The notes under the pieces are model-generated. The model was not told where the DNA came from. It ran no database searches and worked only from the letters and a program-made list of their open reading frames with translations. From contig OY986973.1 of the NCBI GenBank assembly GCA_963920575.1, forward strand, positions 12,417,397-12,481,396: a stretch of DNA of 64,000 nucleotides, given 5' to 3'. A program made the position numbers and the translations under genes. The stretch comes from Narthecium ossifragum (Eukaryota; Streptophyta; Magnoliopsida; Dioscoreales; Nartheciaceae). Positions 40,580 to 50,520 of the stretch are shown piece by piece; the first letter of the stretch is position 1, and the number at the start of each line of letters is the position of its first letter.

Positions 40580-41523
40580 ACTCAAGATCCTACTGGAACT
40601 AGGATTGCAAATCCTACTGGAACTAGGAATCCTAGTCAAACTCGGAGTACGACTTACCCTACAGCTGAACAATGGAAGGAAGCTGTCCATAGTTGGATCC
40701 CTTTGCCTTACCCTTCAGTAGAACAATGGGAAGCAATGAGCCAATGATATTCTCCTTTAAATCAGTCAAGCCCTATCGGAGTTCAGATTCCCAGTTAAAA
40801 TCCCATTCTAGCTGCGACTTGGATTGCGGAACCAAAACCCAGCTCTACCTGGATTAGGACTCCACAGACGACTCCGACTCTGACTCTACATGAGATTCCG
40901 AGATCAATTCCAAGTGGGGCGGCAGCAACCATCAAGGAAGAAGAGATCAAGGAGATAGTTGAGGAGCAACAACTATCAGATCCTCAGCTTAAGCACCCCC
41001 CTCTGCCACCATACCCAACTTCACCACCTCAGCCAGATCCCGCCCCACATCTCAGCCCAGTTAGTACCCTGCCATCATCTCCTTCATTATCCCCTTCATC
41101 CAAACCCTACATCCCCACCACCAGCAATTCCTCTTCGGCAGCCCCCGTCACTACTAACCAAGCCCTCCTCACTCCTACCCCAATCCCAAATCCCTCTCCG
41201 TCAACTCCGGCAGTAACCCCCAAGGTAATAGTTGCCTACCTGTCCCTGATCCTACCATAACCTCCTTTCATGGCCCACTGAAGGATTTCTCAAGCCACCA
41301 AAGACCGTCCCCTAACCCTCCTAACCCTTCCCGTAGCCTTACCGAGGGCGACCCCAAACCCCCTCCAGATCCGCCACCAGTACCGAACCCCCATCCTCTC
41401 ATCCCCTCTTCTCCATGGGATCCAAACCATGATGAACATCCCTCACCGGCGACCAAGTTCAGTCCCCTCTCAGTTCCCAGAGCCCTTCAACTATCTGATC
41501 AGATCAAATCAAATCACTACGAT

Positions 41524-42111
41524 TTGAACCTGATCAAACTCCGACTCCATCACCTACAATTGGTCGAGTCAGATTGCAGCTTACAAGACTTGGTCAGACT
41601 CCATCCAAGCACGACCAGGTTTGGTTACACCAACCATATCCGACCAAGCTCAGATCAGACCAGGCTAAGTCAGACTCAATTGGATGCAGCCAGAATCAAT
41701 CTGGCTAGATCTGATTGCAGCCAGCTAAGCTCCATCAAGCTCAGCCAAATTGAACTTGATCAAGATCCAAATAGTGCAGCAGAAGCGTGGCCCAGCCGAC
41801 TTCACTTCAGACTGGACCAAAGCAAGCTTGACTCAGCATCAAGCCAAGACCCTGCACATCCGACCAGGCCATGGAGATCAGATCCCGTTCAATGGTCATG
41901 GGCGACACTACTCATGGGACATGACGAGGATGATCCAGGAGAACCATTGAAGATCCCATGTTTGGAGCCACCTGAACCATCAGATTGTTCCCCGGATGCT
42001 CCGTCCTCAGCACGACTATATCCAACCGCCGTCTTGGGTCTACTTCCACCTTGGAAGGATTTGGCTCAGGTTGAACGAGTCTTTGACCTAGGACGCCAGC
42101 ACTTGAGGTAG
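41524..42111 (+). CDS. Unknown ORF of second-subtype family B element
   Basis: A 195-codon frame. It has SLQDLVRLHPSTTRFGY as in family B, then a block with AEAW..RLHFRLDQS, RPWRSDPVQWSWATLLMGH and DDPGEPLKI that matches the family A ORFs at 49549-50520 and 54415-55050, and finally LLPPWKDLAQVERVFDLGRQ that matches family B again. It is therefore a mosaic of A and B text in one open frame. The frame stops at 42109; related text (FLEFQRPPDSP) continues at 42145-42396. Function unknown. Confidence 0.5.
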   Translation: MNLIKLRLHHLQLVESDCSLQDLVRLHPSTTRFGYTNHIRPSSDQTRLSQTQLDAARINLARSDCSQLSSIKLSQIELDQDPNSAAEAWPSRLHFRLDQSKLDSASSQDPAHPTRPWRSDPVQWSWATLLMGHDEDDPGEPLKIPCLEPPEPSDCSPDAPSSARLYPTAVLGLLPPWKDLAQVERVFDLGRQHLR

Positions 42112-42393
42112 CCCAATTGTCGATCTACAGCCGCCCTCTACTTCTTGGAGTTCCAAAGGCCGCCAGATTCACCTAAGCTTCAGCCTCCTCCTTCCAAACC
42201 AGCAGCATGGCCCCCTTACTCATCGCTTCGGATACCATTAGATCCACCATGTGACCGACCAGGTTTCTCACCACCAAGTCCAAAGTTGCAGTTGCGGTCC
42301 AGCCAAGTCACTCCGGGTCGACAAGAGCAGAGTTCTCTTCCCTCAGCAAATTCAGGCCTTGAGGACAAGGCACTCTTCGAAAGGGGGAGGGGA

Positions 42394-43380
42394 TGATACG
42401 AGGTCGAACCAAGCTCAGCCTGGGCCAGCCCAACCCACGCAAGGAAGGACTTGATCGAATCTAGTCCTAGATGTGCAAGCCGAGCCCTAGCTGAACAAGC
42501 TTCAAGCCCAAGCCCGAGCATGGGCTGGACCAAGGAGCAGGACCCACGCCCAGGAGGAACTAAGGAGGTCCAACGCAGGTCAGACCCCACCTCCTAGCTG
42601 ACCCGACCATGGACCAAACCAAGACCAAGTCCAAGCCCAAGCATGGATCCATAGTCCCGGCCTTGGAACCAGGTCCCAAGCCTAATCCGGCATTAGGGAT
42701 CCTAATCCCTAGCTGGATCACTTTCTTAGTTGGTTATTAATTGATTTATTAGTTTGGATTATGATTGAGTCAGTTTTCTATTAGTAACTAATCTTGATTG
42801 AGTCTTATTAGGAAAGGATTTTAACTTGCTGATTACAGTAAGATAGTAGTTATCTGAGTAGGACTCTCTTGAGGCCTCTATAAAAGGACCTCCATAGCTT
42901 GTATTAGGTATGCATGACGAATTATGACAATAAAATAGAGTTATTAGTAGGATAATTTAGGAGTAGTTGTAACCCTAGGAGTAGCTGTAACTTAATCTTC
43001 CACAAATTCCCAGCCACCTTCATCTCTCTCTATAGCCGGATTCTTCTCCACCAGCCAGCCACTATCATCATCACCGCAACCAACCACCTCCGCCGTCCAA
43101 ACCCAAGTCCCCAGCGTCCCCTTGGCTGCCGTGCTTCCCTCCACCACATTCTCCAAGGCTTGGATCTCCAAGAGAAGCCAGCCAACCCTAGAGGAGCTGC
43201 AAGGTATCCCTCTTCTCATCCATCTCCTCCTCTAGTCTTTGCCTTCCTCGTCGAATACCTAGGGTCCTTCTCCTAAAACCCTAAAGGTATCTCTCGACCT
43301 AGTCATAGATTTGGCTAAGGAGGATCCGAGACCATGCAAGAGACCAGGTACGAAAGCCCTTGAGAAGGTGCATCGTATCA
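42394..43380 (+). repeat. 3' LTR of second-subtype family B element
   Basis: 987 bp, TGATACGAGGTCG to GTGCATCGTATCA, after the purine tract CGAAAGGGGGAGGGGA. The TATA box is at 42879-42886. Confidence 0.9.
42879..42886 (+). promoter_or_regulatory. TATA box of second-subtype family B LTR
   Basis: TATAAAAG in GAGGCCTCTATAAAAGGACCTCC. In the 5' LTR of the same element the equivalent has lost the CTCTA part. Confidence 0.55.
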
Positions 43381-43385
43381 CAATG

Positions 43386-43736
43386 GCAGAGGAAGCTTGG
43401 CAGGGATATAGGAGTTCCATTTGTACGGTTTGATCGCTGGATGGGGCTTAAGATACGCCGGATCTGAAGTTGGTGACGAGGTGGAGATCATCGGTGAAGG
43501 AGCTCGGTAGCCCGCGACGAGTGGAAACGGTTCAGGAAGGTCTGGGGACCTTTCTCGCAAGGATTGATCTTGGAATCACCCTCGGAAAGGGGCGGGGAGC
43601 AGAGGAGGCCAGAATTGGGAAGTTCGCCGGAGTTGAATCCCGGCAATCCAGGCCTCGATCGGGGTCGTGGTTGGGCATGGTGGCTTCAGGGCAGGTCACC
43701 GATGCTTCCTCGGTGGATGGGTGAAGAGGATGGCGG
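43386..43736 (-). mobile_element. Family A internal fragment, part 2
   Basis: Minus-strand match to the family A internal region near 49240-49600 (for example the reverse of GACGAGCTCGTTTCGCC-like text and TTCTCACGAGAAAGG). It joins family B sequence at about 43737. Confidence 0.65.
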
Positions 43737-44378
43737 TGTGGGATGGGGGAGAGGTATAGTAGGCAGCGGTGTGGGATGGGCAGGTAGGGCAGATGTCGGG
43801 TGAGCAGGAAGTGAGGTAGGAGGAGTTGGTCCTAATCCAACTAGGACATTGTTGGGAATAGGGTCGGGTTCTCCTTGGCTGAGGACAGCTTCAGGTGGAA
43901 TCCTAGGAGAAATAGGATTCGTGGTTGGAGGCTGAATAGGGTTAGGGTTCTCCCCATGTTCTCCAATGGTTCCCTGATTCAATCTATGCATCTGTATTGC
44001 CATGTAGGCAATCCGCTCTGAGATCCCTAGAGAGAGAGGGGTGAAGGTGGTTGGTGGAATTGGTGGGAATTAAGTTATACTACTCCTAGGGTTTACTCTA
44101 CTAATTACTTCTAGAGGTCCTTTTATAGAGGCCTCAACAGAGTTATAATCAAACTAGAATACCTTCTTGCTTAAACAACAAGTAATAAGGTCCTTCCTAA
44201 TTAACTCAAATTGACCCATAATAACCAGCACTTAACTAAATAAGCAAGTGACTTAACTCAACCAAAACTAGGACTCAAATGAATAGAAACTCTACTAGGA
44301 ACTGAACTCTTTTAATTAATTCTACTAAAACCAACAAATTAACTCAGACTTGGATAACTAACCAGATCATTTAGGAAA
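43737..44378 (-). mobile_element. Family B fragment: gag leader joined to LTR
   Basis: In sense direction a family B LTR middle part (44378-44025) is joined directly to the gag leader (44020-43737). The LTR end, the primer site and the gag start are missing. The leader frame (44003-43737) has MAIQMHRL, NPNPIQPP and proline-rich text like the gag remnant at 62239-62442. Confidence 0.7.
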
Positions 44379-44410
44379 AAAGTTCTTGATGGGACCATGG
44401 TTAGGACTGA

Positions 44411-44590
44411 CAAAGAGAGTCAAGAAGACCATTTCAAATGCCAATAGGACCAGTCACAAGAGCTCAGGCTAAGAGGTTCAAAGTAGCACTTGGTGGATTA
44501 ATTCGAGAGATTCAGATTAGAGAAGAATGCATGTTCAAAACTAATGAAGAACCAAGGTGGGTCCACATCATCAAGGCCATCTCGAATTAG
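44411..44590 (+). pseudogene. C-terminal tail of a Ty3/Gypsy polyprotein
   Basis: The frame reads ...QMPIGPVTRAQAKRF, then LGGLIREIQ and a TAG stop. The GP(M/I/V)TRA.AK motif with a following amphipathic helix is a well-known tail of plant Ty3/Gypsy polyproteins. Only about 60 codons are present, with a stop just upstream. It belongs to an element not otherwise seen in the window. Confidence 0.7.
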
Positions 44591-44743
44591 GTAGAAATAG
44601 CTGGGTGTGGCATTTAATTTTTCAAGTCAAGAGAGTTGGAGTTTTAAATCAAGGTAGTTGGAAGTGGCTAGTTAGTAGAAGAGAGAATTATGATGAATTA
44701 ATGAGAGTAGACTAGTTAGTAGAATATCATAGGAGTAGAAGTA
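44591..44743 (+). mobile_element. Element 3' fragment and family A LTR scrap
   Basis: 44591-44680 follows the polyprotein tail and has no feature I can name. 44682-44743 matches the family A LTR after its promoter (GAGAATTATGATGAATTAATGAGAG; compare 63031-63090). It is cut by the family B LTR at 44744. Confidence 0.5.
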
Positions 44744-45512
44744 TAATACGAGGTCGAACCGAGCCATTCCAAGAAGGGACCCACGTCCTTGCTTGGGCGG
44801 GCCCACGCCAAGGAGCTAGATGCAACGAGCCCCCTTTGGAGCCAAGCTGGCCTTAGGGATTTCTATTCCCTAGCTGGTTTGCTTACTTAGTTGATTTCCT
44901 AGTTAATAGTTATCTTGATTGAGTCAGTTTCCTAGTTTGAGTTCATTTTATGCTTTGCTTAATTAGTTCCTATTATGAGTCCTACTTATTAGGAAGTTTG
45001 AGTTATGATTAGTCTTTGGAGGAAAGTCTTATTACTTGTTGATTTAAGCAAGAGGGTTGTCTAGTCTGATTAGAACTCGGTCAAGGCCTCTATAAACGGA
45101 CCTCTATAGTTTGTATTAGGCCATGGACGAATTTTGAAGAATAAAGTAGAGTTATTAGTAGAATAATCTTAAGAGTAGTATATGTAACCCTAATTCCACC
45201 AACTCCACCAGCCACCTTCACTTCCCTTCCCTACCGCCGGATCCCTTCTCCACCACCGGCCTCCGCCGTCCGCTGCCATCCTCCGTTTGCCGTCAAGCTT
45301 CCCTCCTACTCCGCTGCCGTCCACTCCTCCGACGTCCAAATCCAAGTCTCCGGTGTCCCCCTTGGTTGTCGTGCTCCCTTCCGCCACCCCATCACCGCTA
45401 CCACGTTCTCCAAGGCTTGGATTCCCCAAGGGTAGCCGACCAACTATAGAGGAAGCTACGAGGTAATCCTCTTCCTCATCCGTCTCTCTCCTCTGGTTTG
45501 AGCCTTCCTTGT
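44744..45512 (+). mobile_element. 5' LTR of family B element, 3'-truncated
   Basis: Starts TAATACGAGGTCG (mutated TGATACGAGG) and runs through CTCTATAAACGGACC, a damaged TATA box, to GAGCCTTCCTTGTC. Here it jumps into the internal region, so the LTR end, primer site and gag leader are deleted. Confidence 0.8.
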
Positions 45513-46364
45513 CTCAGACTCCGACTCAATCTTCTACATTTGATCAAGTCAGACTCCAGCTTACAATACTTAGACAGATTCAATCCAGACTCCACCAGAT
45601 TTGGCTACACCAACCAAATCCGATCAAGCCTAGATTCAAACCAGTTCGGGCTAACTCATACTCAAGTGGGTTCAGTCATATGTGATCTTAGTCCGCCAAG
45701 TCCAATCAAGCTCAGCCAATCCGACTTGATCAAGCTTGATTGTGATTGCAGACTTCAACCAGATCAAATCCAGATTTTCCTTACGCATCTTCAGTTGATC
45801 GGGCATCCCACAACCAAACTGAGCTATCCAAGGAGCTACCCTCTTTATTCGGATGCCATCTTCCATCTGATCAGATCCATGGGCATCGCCCTGCAACCAT
45901 CAACCACTCAAAGTTTAAGAACGACTTTGTCGACTATGACCATAAGGACTGATGTTGTAGCCCTAGGCCGGATCATCCCTTTCGAGCAAAGCAGAGAGAT
46001 CCCCAAGCTCAACTGGTCTCGACCGTATCCAGCTGCCATATTGAGCCTACTTCCACTTTGGGAGGATTTGATTCGGGTTGACCTAGTCTTCGACCGAGGA
46101 AGCCAGCTACTAAGGACGCAACACCGCCGATCTACAGCCGTCCGTTACTTCCTCGAGTTCCAGCGAACGTCGGATATACCTGAGCTTCAGTTCCATCTTT
46201 CTAGAACGGCAGCATGGCTACTTGATTCGCCGATCCAATTACCACCTGATCCACCATGGGTGCGACCAAGGTTCTCACCACCGAGTTCAAAGCAACAGTT
46301 GTGGTCTAGCCACGTCACTCAGGTTCGAGAAGAGCCCTCTTTCCTCATCACATTTAGGCCTTGA
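45498..46364 (+). CDS. Conserved unknown ORF of family B, longest copy
   Basis: A 288-codon open frame spans the LTR-internal junction and then SLQYLDRFNPDSTRFGY, KLSYPRSYPLYSDAIF, ILSLLPLWEDLIRVDLVFD, RSTAVRYFLEFQR and PPDPPWVRPRFSPPS. It joins in one frame the segments split among 9730-10677 and 8934-9659 in the minus-strand copy. No domain is recognised. The frame ends 30 bases before the 3' LTR. Aligned copies would show whether substitutions favour silent sites. Confidence 0.55.
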   Translation: MSLPCLRLRLNLLHLIKSDSSLQYLDRFNPDSTRFGYTNQIRSSLDSNQFGLTHTQVGSVICDLSPPSPIKLSQSDLIKLDCDCRLQPDQIQIFLTHLQLIGHPTTKLSYPRSYPLYSDAIFHLIRSMGIALQPSTTQSLRTTLSTMTIRTDVVALGRIIPFEQSREIPKLNWSRPYPAAILSLLPLWEDLIRVDLVFDRGSQLLRTQHRRSTAVRYFLEFQRTSDIPELQFHLSRTAAWLLDSPIQLPPDPPWVRPRFSPPSSKQQLWSSHVTQVREEPSFLITFRP

Positions 46365-46394
46365 GGACAAGGCCAAATTCGAAGGGAGAAGGGA
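46365..46394 (+). other. Purine tract of family B element
   Basis: GACAAGGCCAAATTCGAAGGGAGAAGGGA leads directly into TGATACGAGG. The same phrase GAGGACAAGGCCAATT.(C/T)GAAGG is used by families A and B. Confidence 0.75.
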
Positions 46395-46931
46395 TGATAC
46401 GAGGTCGAAGCGAGCCATTCCAAGAAGGGACCCACGTCCTTGCTTGGGCGGGCCCACGCCAAGGATTTGACTGCGACCATGTCCCAATGGAGCAGGTTGA
46501 GCCAACCCGGACTTAGGGATTCCTATTCCCTAGCTGGTTTGCTTACTTAGTTGATTTCCTAGTTAATAGTTATCTTGATTGAGTCAGTCTCCGAGTTTGA
46601 GTTCAGTTTATGCTCTGCTTTATTAGTTCCTATTATGAGTCCTAGTTATTATGAAGTTTGAGTTATAATTGAGTCTTAATAGAAAAGTAGTATTACTTGC
46701 TGATTAAAGAAAGGTAATTCTCAAGTTGGATTAGAACTCTGTCAATGCCTCTATAAAAGGACCTCTATAATTTGTATTAGATAATGGATGAATTATGATG
46801 AATTAAGTATAGAATAATCTTAGGAGTAGTTGTAACCCTAATTCCACAAACTCCACCAACCACCTTCGTAGTCCGCTCCACCACCGGCCTTCGCCGTCCG
46901 CTGCCATCCTCTGTCCACCGTTAAGCTTTCC
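46395..46931 (+). mobile_element. 3' LTR of family B element, part 1
   Basis: Starts TGATACGAGGTCGAAGC. It is interrupted at 46932 by a family A element and resumes at 56474-56688 and 58698-58823. The TATA box is near 46751. The combined LTR is about 880 bp. Confidence 0.88.
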
Positions 46932-47295
46932 TGATACGAGTCGATCCGACTCGACCAACTGGACCCGAACCCAGAAGATGAACCAAACTGGTTCATCCTC
47001 TTTCCTAGTTTGACTTGGACTTCCCTAGTTCAAACTAGAGTCTTTGATTAGGATTTATCATTAGTCTTTTATATTTAATTGAGTCCTAATTGATATTTGA
47101 GTTAGTAAGTTGAGTTGAGTCTGAAAGCCTTATTACTTGCTAATGAAGCAAGGGGGTTTTTTAGTTGGATTAGGACTTTGTCAAGGCCTCTATAAAAGGG
47201 ACCTCATTAGTTTGTATTAGGATAATGAATGATGAAAATAATTATTAAGAATAGTTGATACAATATCATAGGAGTAGAATATCATAGGAGTAAAG
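46932..47295 (+). mobile_element. Outer family A element: 5' LTR, part 1
   Basis: Starts TGATACGAGTCGATCC. The left flank is TTTCC (46927-46931), and TTCCC follows the element at 56468, a target duplication with one mismatch. It is interrupted at 47296 by a second family A element; the remainder is 51774-52421. Confidence 0.85.
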
Positions 47296-48618
47296 TGATA
47301 CGAGTCGATCCGACTCGACCAACTGGAACCAAACCCAGAAGAGGAACCAAACTGGTTCAGCCTCTTTCCTATTTTGACTTGGACTTCCCTAGTTAAAACT
47401 AGAGTATTTAATTAGAATTTATCATTATTCTTTTATTGAGTCCTAGTTAATATTTGATTGTTAGGAATTAATTAAAAGTCCATTTGAGTTAGGAAGTTGA
47501 GTTGAGTTTGAAAGCCTTATTACTTGCTAATTAAGCAAGGGGGTTTTCTAGTTGGATTAGGACTCTGTCAAGGTCTCTATAAAAGGACGTCAGTAGTTTG
47601 TATGATGAATGATGAATGATAAAGAGAATTATGATTAGTTAAGAATAGTTGATAGAGTATCATAGGAGTAGAACTAATGTAGATTCCACCAGAACACCAT
47701 CGATCATCTTCTTCCCCGTCGGTCATCTTCTCCGCAGCCGGCACCGCCCCCACTGGTATTTCTCTCTCCCCGCCACTTTCTCTCCTCTACGTCATCGCCA
47801 CGTCAGCCCACGTTCATCATCTCCTTCCTATCTCTCTTCCGTGCCCTAACCCTAGCATCACCGCCGTTCCCTCTCCGGTCACCCCCGTTCCCTCTCCGAT
47901 CACCCCCGTCGCCAACCAAGGCCACCATTCTCTTCCCCCAAGCCCCACGACCTCGGCCAGCACCTCCACTTCCTCCTTCGTCCCCCCCGGCGCCGTCCCC
48001 GACAAGCCGACCTCCGTCCCCATCTCCGGCAACCCCACGTCCTACCCCGATCTCACCTGAAAACCTCCCAGATCCGTTCCTCGTCTCCCCACGATCGTTT
48101 CCAACGTCCCAAGCCCAGCCGAGCTCCTCGCCGTCTTCCACGACGCCGATCCGCCACTAAACCATCGCCAGCCACACCCGTATCCATCGATCTAGACCAT
48201 CCCCGGCCCATCCACTCCGGTGGATATCTCCCCCACCGTCCGACGAACCTTCCTGCCAAGGTTCCGACCGCCGACGACGTCCAAACGCCGGCGATCTACT
48301 CCGGGGACCCTCAGCCCTCAGATCCAGCCCGGTTCAGCCAGCTTGAATCAGACTCAGTCCAACCTAGTTCAGCTCATCCACTTAATCCGGATCCGGTCCA
48401 ATCCAACCAGGTCAACCTAATCCAAATCAACTCAGACTTGACCCAGTCAAGTCTTATCATATCAGGCTCAGCCAGCTCTGAACCGGATCAAGCCAGATCC
48501 GATCCCGCTAACCAGATTCAGCCAATTGGACTCAAATCAAGTCCGATCATGCAAATTCTGATTGATTGAAGCAGTAGAGACCCGATACGAGAGGATTATG
48601 AATAGACCGCTCGTATCA
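47296..48618 (+). repeat. 5' LTR of inner family A element
   Basis: TGATACGAGTCGATCC to GACCGCTCGTATCA. The start contains CGAGTCG-ATC-CGACTCG, an inverted repeat, and the end contains GATACGAG...CTCGTATC. Confidence 0.92.
47578..47585 (+). promoter_or_regulatory. TATA box of inner family A 5' LTR
   Basis: TATAAAAG in AAGGTCTCTATAAAAGGACGTCAG. As the only family A element with two complete LTRs here, this is the best candidate for an active promoter of the family. Confidence 0.6.
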
Positions 48619-48636
48619 ACTTGGTATTAGAGCTCC
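48619..48636 (+). other. Primer binding site, initiator Met type, one change
   Basis: ACTTGGTATTAGAGCTCC directly after the LTR; the usual plant site has TGGTATCAGAGC. One C to T change. Confidence 0.82.
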
Positions 48637-48682
48637 GTTCCACCGACTGTGCGGTTCAGAACCTTCTAGAAACTTCGCCATT

Positions 48683-49411
48683 ATGTATGGAGTATCCCAG
48701 GGGTGGTGGGAACAAAAAATTAAGAGTCTGCAGGCCGAGGTAAATCTTTGTTTAACCGCGATGGAACGCCGTAACAAGAAGTGGGAGCAGATTACCAGTA
48801 GATGGTCAACTATGACTCAAACAAGTCCCACAAGGACTCAGATTTCGACTCAGACCCCTACTCTAGCTGCAACCCAGATTACACAACCTGACCCCGAGCC
48901 AACTCGGATTAGGACTCCGACTGCAACTTCGGCTGCAACTCCGAGAGCAACTCCAATTGCAACTCCGAGTTCAACTTCTCCAGACCCGGGTGAACACTTG
49001 CTACTACATTTCCATGATTTTTCTGGAATTTTACCTATTTTTCCAGATTTTTCCCGGGATATTCTCTCTCCTGTCGGTTTGGCTCGAGCGGCGCCTCCTT
49101 GGAATCGGCTTGTCCCTGGCTCAGCTGTGGCTTGCCATCGGCTTACAACCCACACCTGCGCCCGGATCACCCTGAGCCGATCCTTCATCGTCCCGGCTCA
49201 AAACCAGAGCCCGACGGCTCGTCCTCGAGCCGCCACCCCATCGCCACTCTCCGACGCCATCCTCTCCACCTACTCACCGGGGAAGCATCAGCGTCATTCC
49301 TCGAAGCCACCGTGGCCGACCACGACCATGGAGGAGCTCGGATCGCCGAAACCCAACTCCGGCAAAAGCCCATGTTCCGGCGTCCTTCACTCCACCATAT
49401 TCCGAGGTTGA
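48683..49411 (+). CDS. Gag-like leader ORF of family A element
   Basis: Starts at an ATG 65 bases after the LTR; the outer element has the same start at 52486. The first 50 codons are hydrophilic, with Glu/Lys/Arg and a possible short coiled coil (EQKIKSLQAEVNLCL). A Thr/Pro-rich stretch follows (TQISTQTPTLAATQ, PTATSAATPRATP). The later part differs in register from the frame at 53780-54418 in the outer copy. No gag core, zinc knuckle or enzyme motif. 242 codons. The position and composition resemble a truncated gag. Confidence 0.55.
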   Translation: MYGVSQGWWEQKIKSLQAEVNLCLTAMERRNKKWEQITSRWSTMTQTSPTRTQISTQTPTLAATQITQPDPEPTRIRTPTATSAATPRATPIATPSSTSPDPGEHLLLHFHDFSGILPIFPDFSRDILSPVGLARAAPPWNRLVPGSAVACHRLTTHTCARITLSRSFIVPAQNQSPTARPRAATPSPLSDAILSTYSPGKHQRHSSKPPWPTTTMEELGSPKPNSGKSPCSGVLHSTIFRG

Positions 49412-49548
49412 TCCCAAGATCAAACCTCACGAGAAAGGTCCCAAGACCTTCCCGTACCTGTTCCCAATGAGCTAAAGCACCGTCGCGGCCTAGACCACCG
49501 ACGATCTCCGGCGACGACAACCACCGCGCCGCAACCTTCAGATCCGGC

Positions 49549-50520
49549 GTGTACGAGGCCCAATCCAACGATCAAATCGTACGGATGGAACCCCCACATC
49601 CCTGCGAAGCCTCCTGTGCCGTTGCCACTCTCCGACGAGCTCGTTTCGCCGTTGATCAAGCTCCGGCAGCTTCTCCACCGTCCGATCAAGACTGCAACTT
49701 GATCCAGCCGTTTGATCAGCGTGATCTTCGATCCAGAGTCCCAAGCAATCAGGACCATCCAGATCATGTCCGAGTGATCACGATGCATCCTCAGTCGTTG
49801 ATCAAGCATCCGAAGGTTGATATGAGTCATGAAAGGAGGTACCCTCCTTATTCAGATGTCATCTTCAATCTGATCAGATTTGACTATGATGGTACCACCG
49901 GTTTAGCTCCACTGACCCAAGTCCAGATTGACACCGGTAGACCCAACCAAGTCAGACAGGTTTGGACCAGAGTACGACTCAGCACAGCTGAAGATTCAAC
50001 TTGGTTCAACCAACTTCAAGCCCAGACTAGTGCAGCAGAAGCGTGGTCCAGCCATCTTCACTTCAGATTGGACCAAAGCCAGCTTGACCCAGATTCAAGC
50101 CAAGTCCCTGCACAGTTGATCAGACCATGGAGATCAGATCCCATCCTATGGTCATGGGCAACACTACTGATGGGACATGATGAGGATCATCCAGGAGAGC
50201 CATTAAAGATCATATTCCTAGAGTTACCTGAGCCGTCCAATCGACCCCCAGATGCTTCGACCTCTGCACGATCCATCAGATGCTTGGTATTGCTACCACT
50301 GGACCCGTCATGGGATCGACCCGGTTTCTCTCCACCGAGTCCAGAGCTACAGCAGCAAGTTGATTCGATCCAGCCACATAGAGCCATCATACATGACTTG
50401 ACTCTGGCCTTGAGGACAAGGCCAATTCTGAAGGAAGGGGGGATGATACGAGTCGATCCGACTCGACCAACTGGACCCGAACCCAGAAGAGGAACCAAAC
50501 TGGTTCAGCCTCTTTCCTAG
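49549..50520 (+). CDS. Conserved unknown ORF of family A element
   Basis: An open frame of 323 codons runs into the 3' LTR. Shared with the outer copy (54415-55050) are HPKVDMSHER.YPPYSD, STAEDS.WFNQLQAQTSA, LHFRLD.SQLDPDSSQVPAQ, RPWRSDPILWSWATLLMGHDED, PGEPLKI and LPLDPSWD. The block is also in the second-subtype family B element (41524-42111). The Trp-rich core looks like a folded domain, but I recognise no family. The last 25 codons come from the LTR and probably are not native. Its conservation over three copies makes it the best protein candidate in families A and B. Confidence 0.6.
   Translation: MYEAQSNDQIVRMEPPHPCEASCAVATLRRARFAVDQAPAASPPSDQDCNLIQPFDQRDLRSRVPSNQDHPDHVRVITMHPQSLIKHPKVDMSHERRYPPYSDVIFNLIRFDYDGTTGLAPLTQVQIDTGRPNQVRQVWTRVRLSTAEDSTWFNQLQAQTSAAEAWSSHLHFRLDQSQLDPDSSQVPAQLIRPWRSDPILWSWATLLMGHDEDHPGEPLKIIFLELPEPSNRPPDASTSARSIRCLVLLPLDPSWDRPGFSPPSPELQQQVDSIQPHRAIIHDLTLALRTRPILKEGGMIRVDPTRPTGPEPRRGTKLVQPLS
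50420..50443 (+). other. Polypurine tract, family A
   Basis: GGCCAATTCTGAAGGAAGGGGGGA directly before the 3' LTR. Confidence 0.78.

Larger units (their letters stand above)
39327..43380 (+). mobile_element. Family B element, second subtype (TSD CAATG)
   Basis: CAATG flanks it (39322-39326, 43381-43385). The 5' LTR (39327-40145) is truncated and followed by an inverted LTR piece (40146-40302). The internal region (40303-42393) has no primer site. The 3' LTR (42394-43380) is complete. The LTR start TGATACGAGGTCGAACCAAGC and the following 350 bp differ from other family B LTRs, but the rest and the ends agree. Confidence 0.88.
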
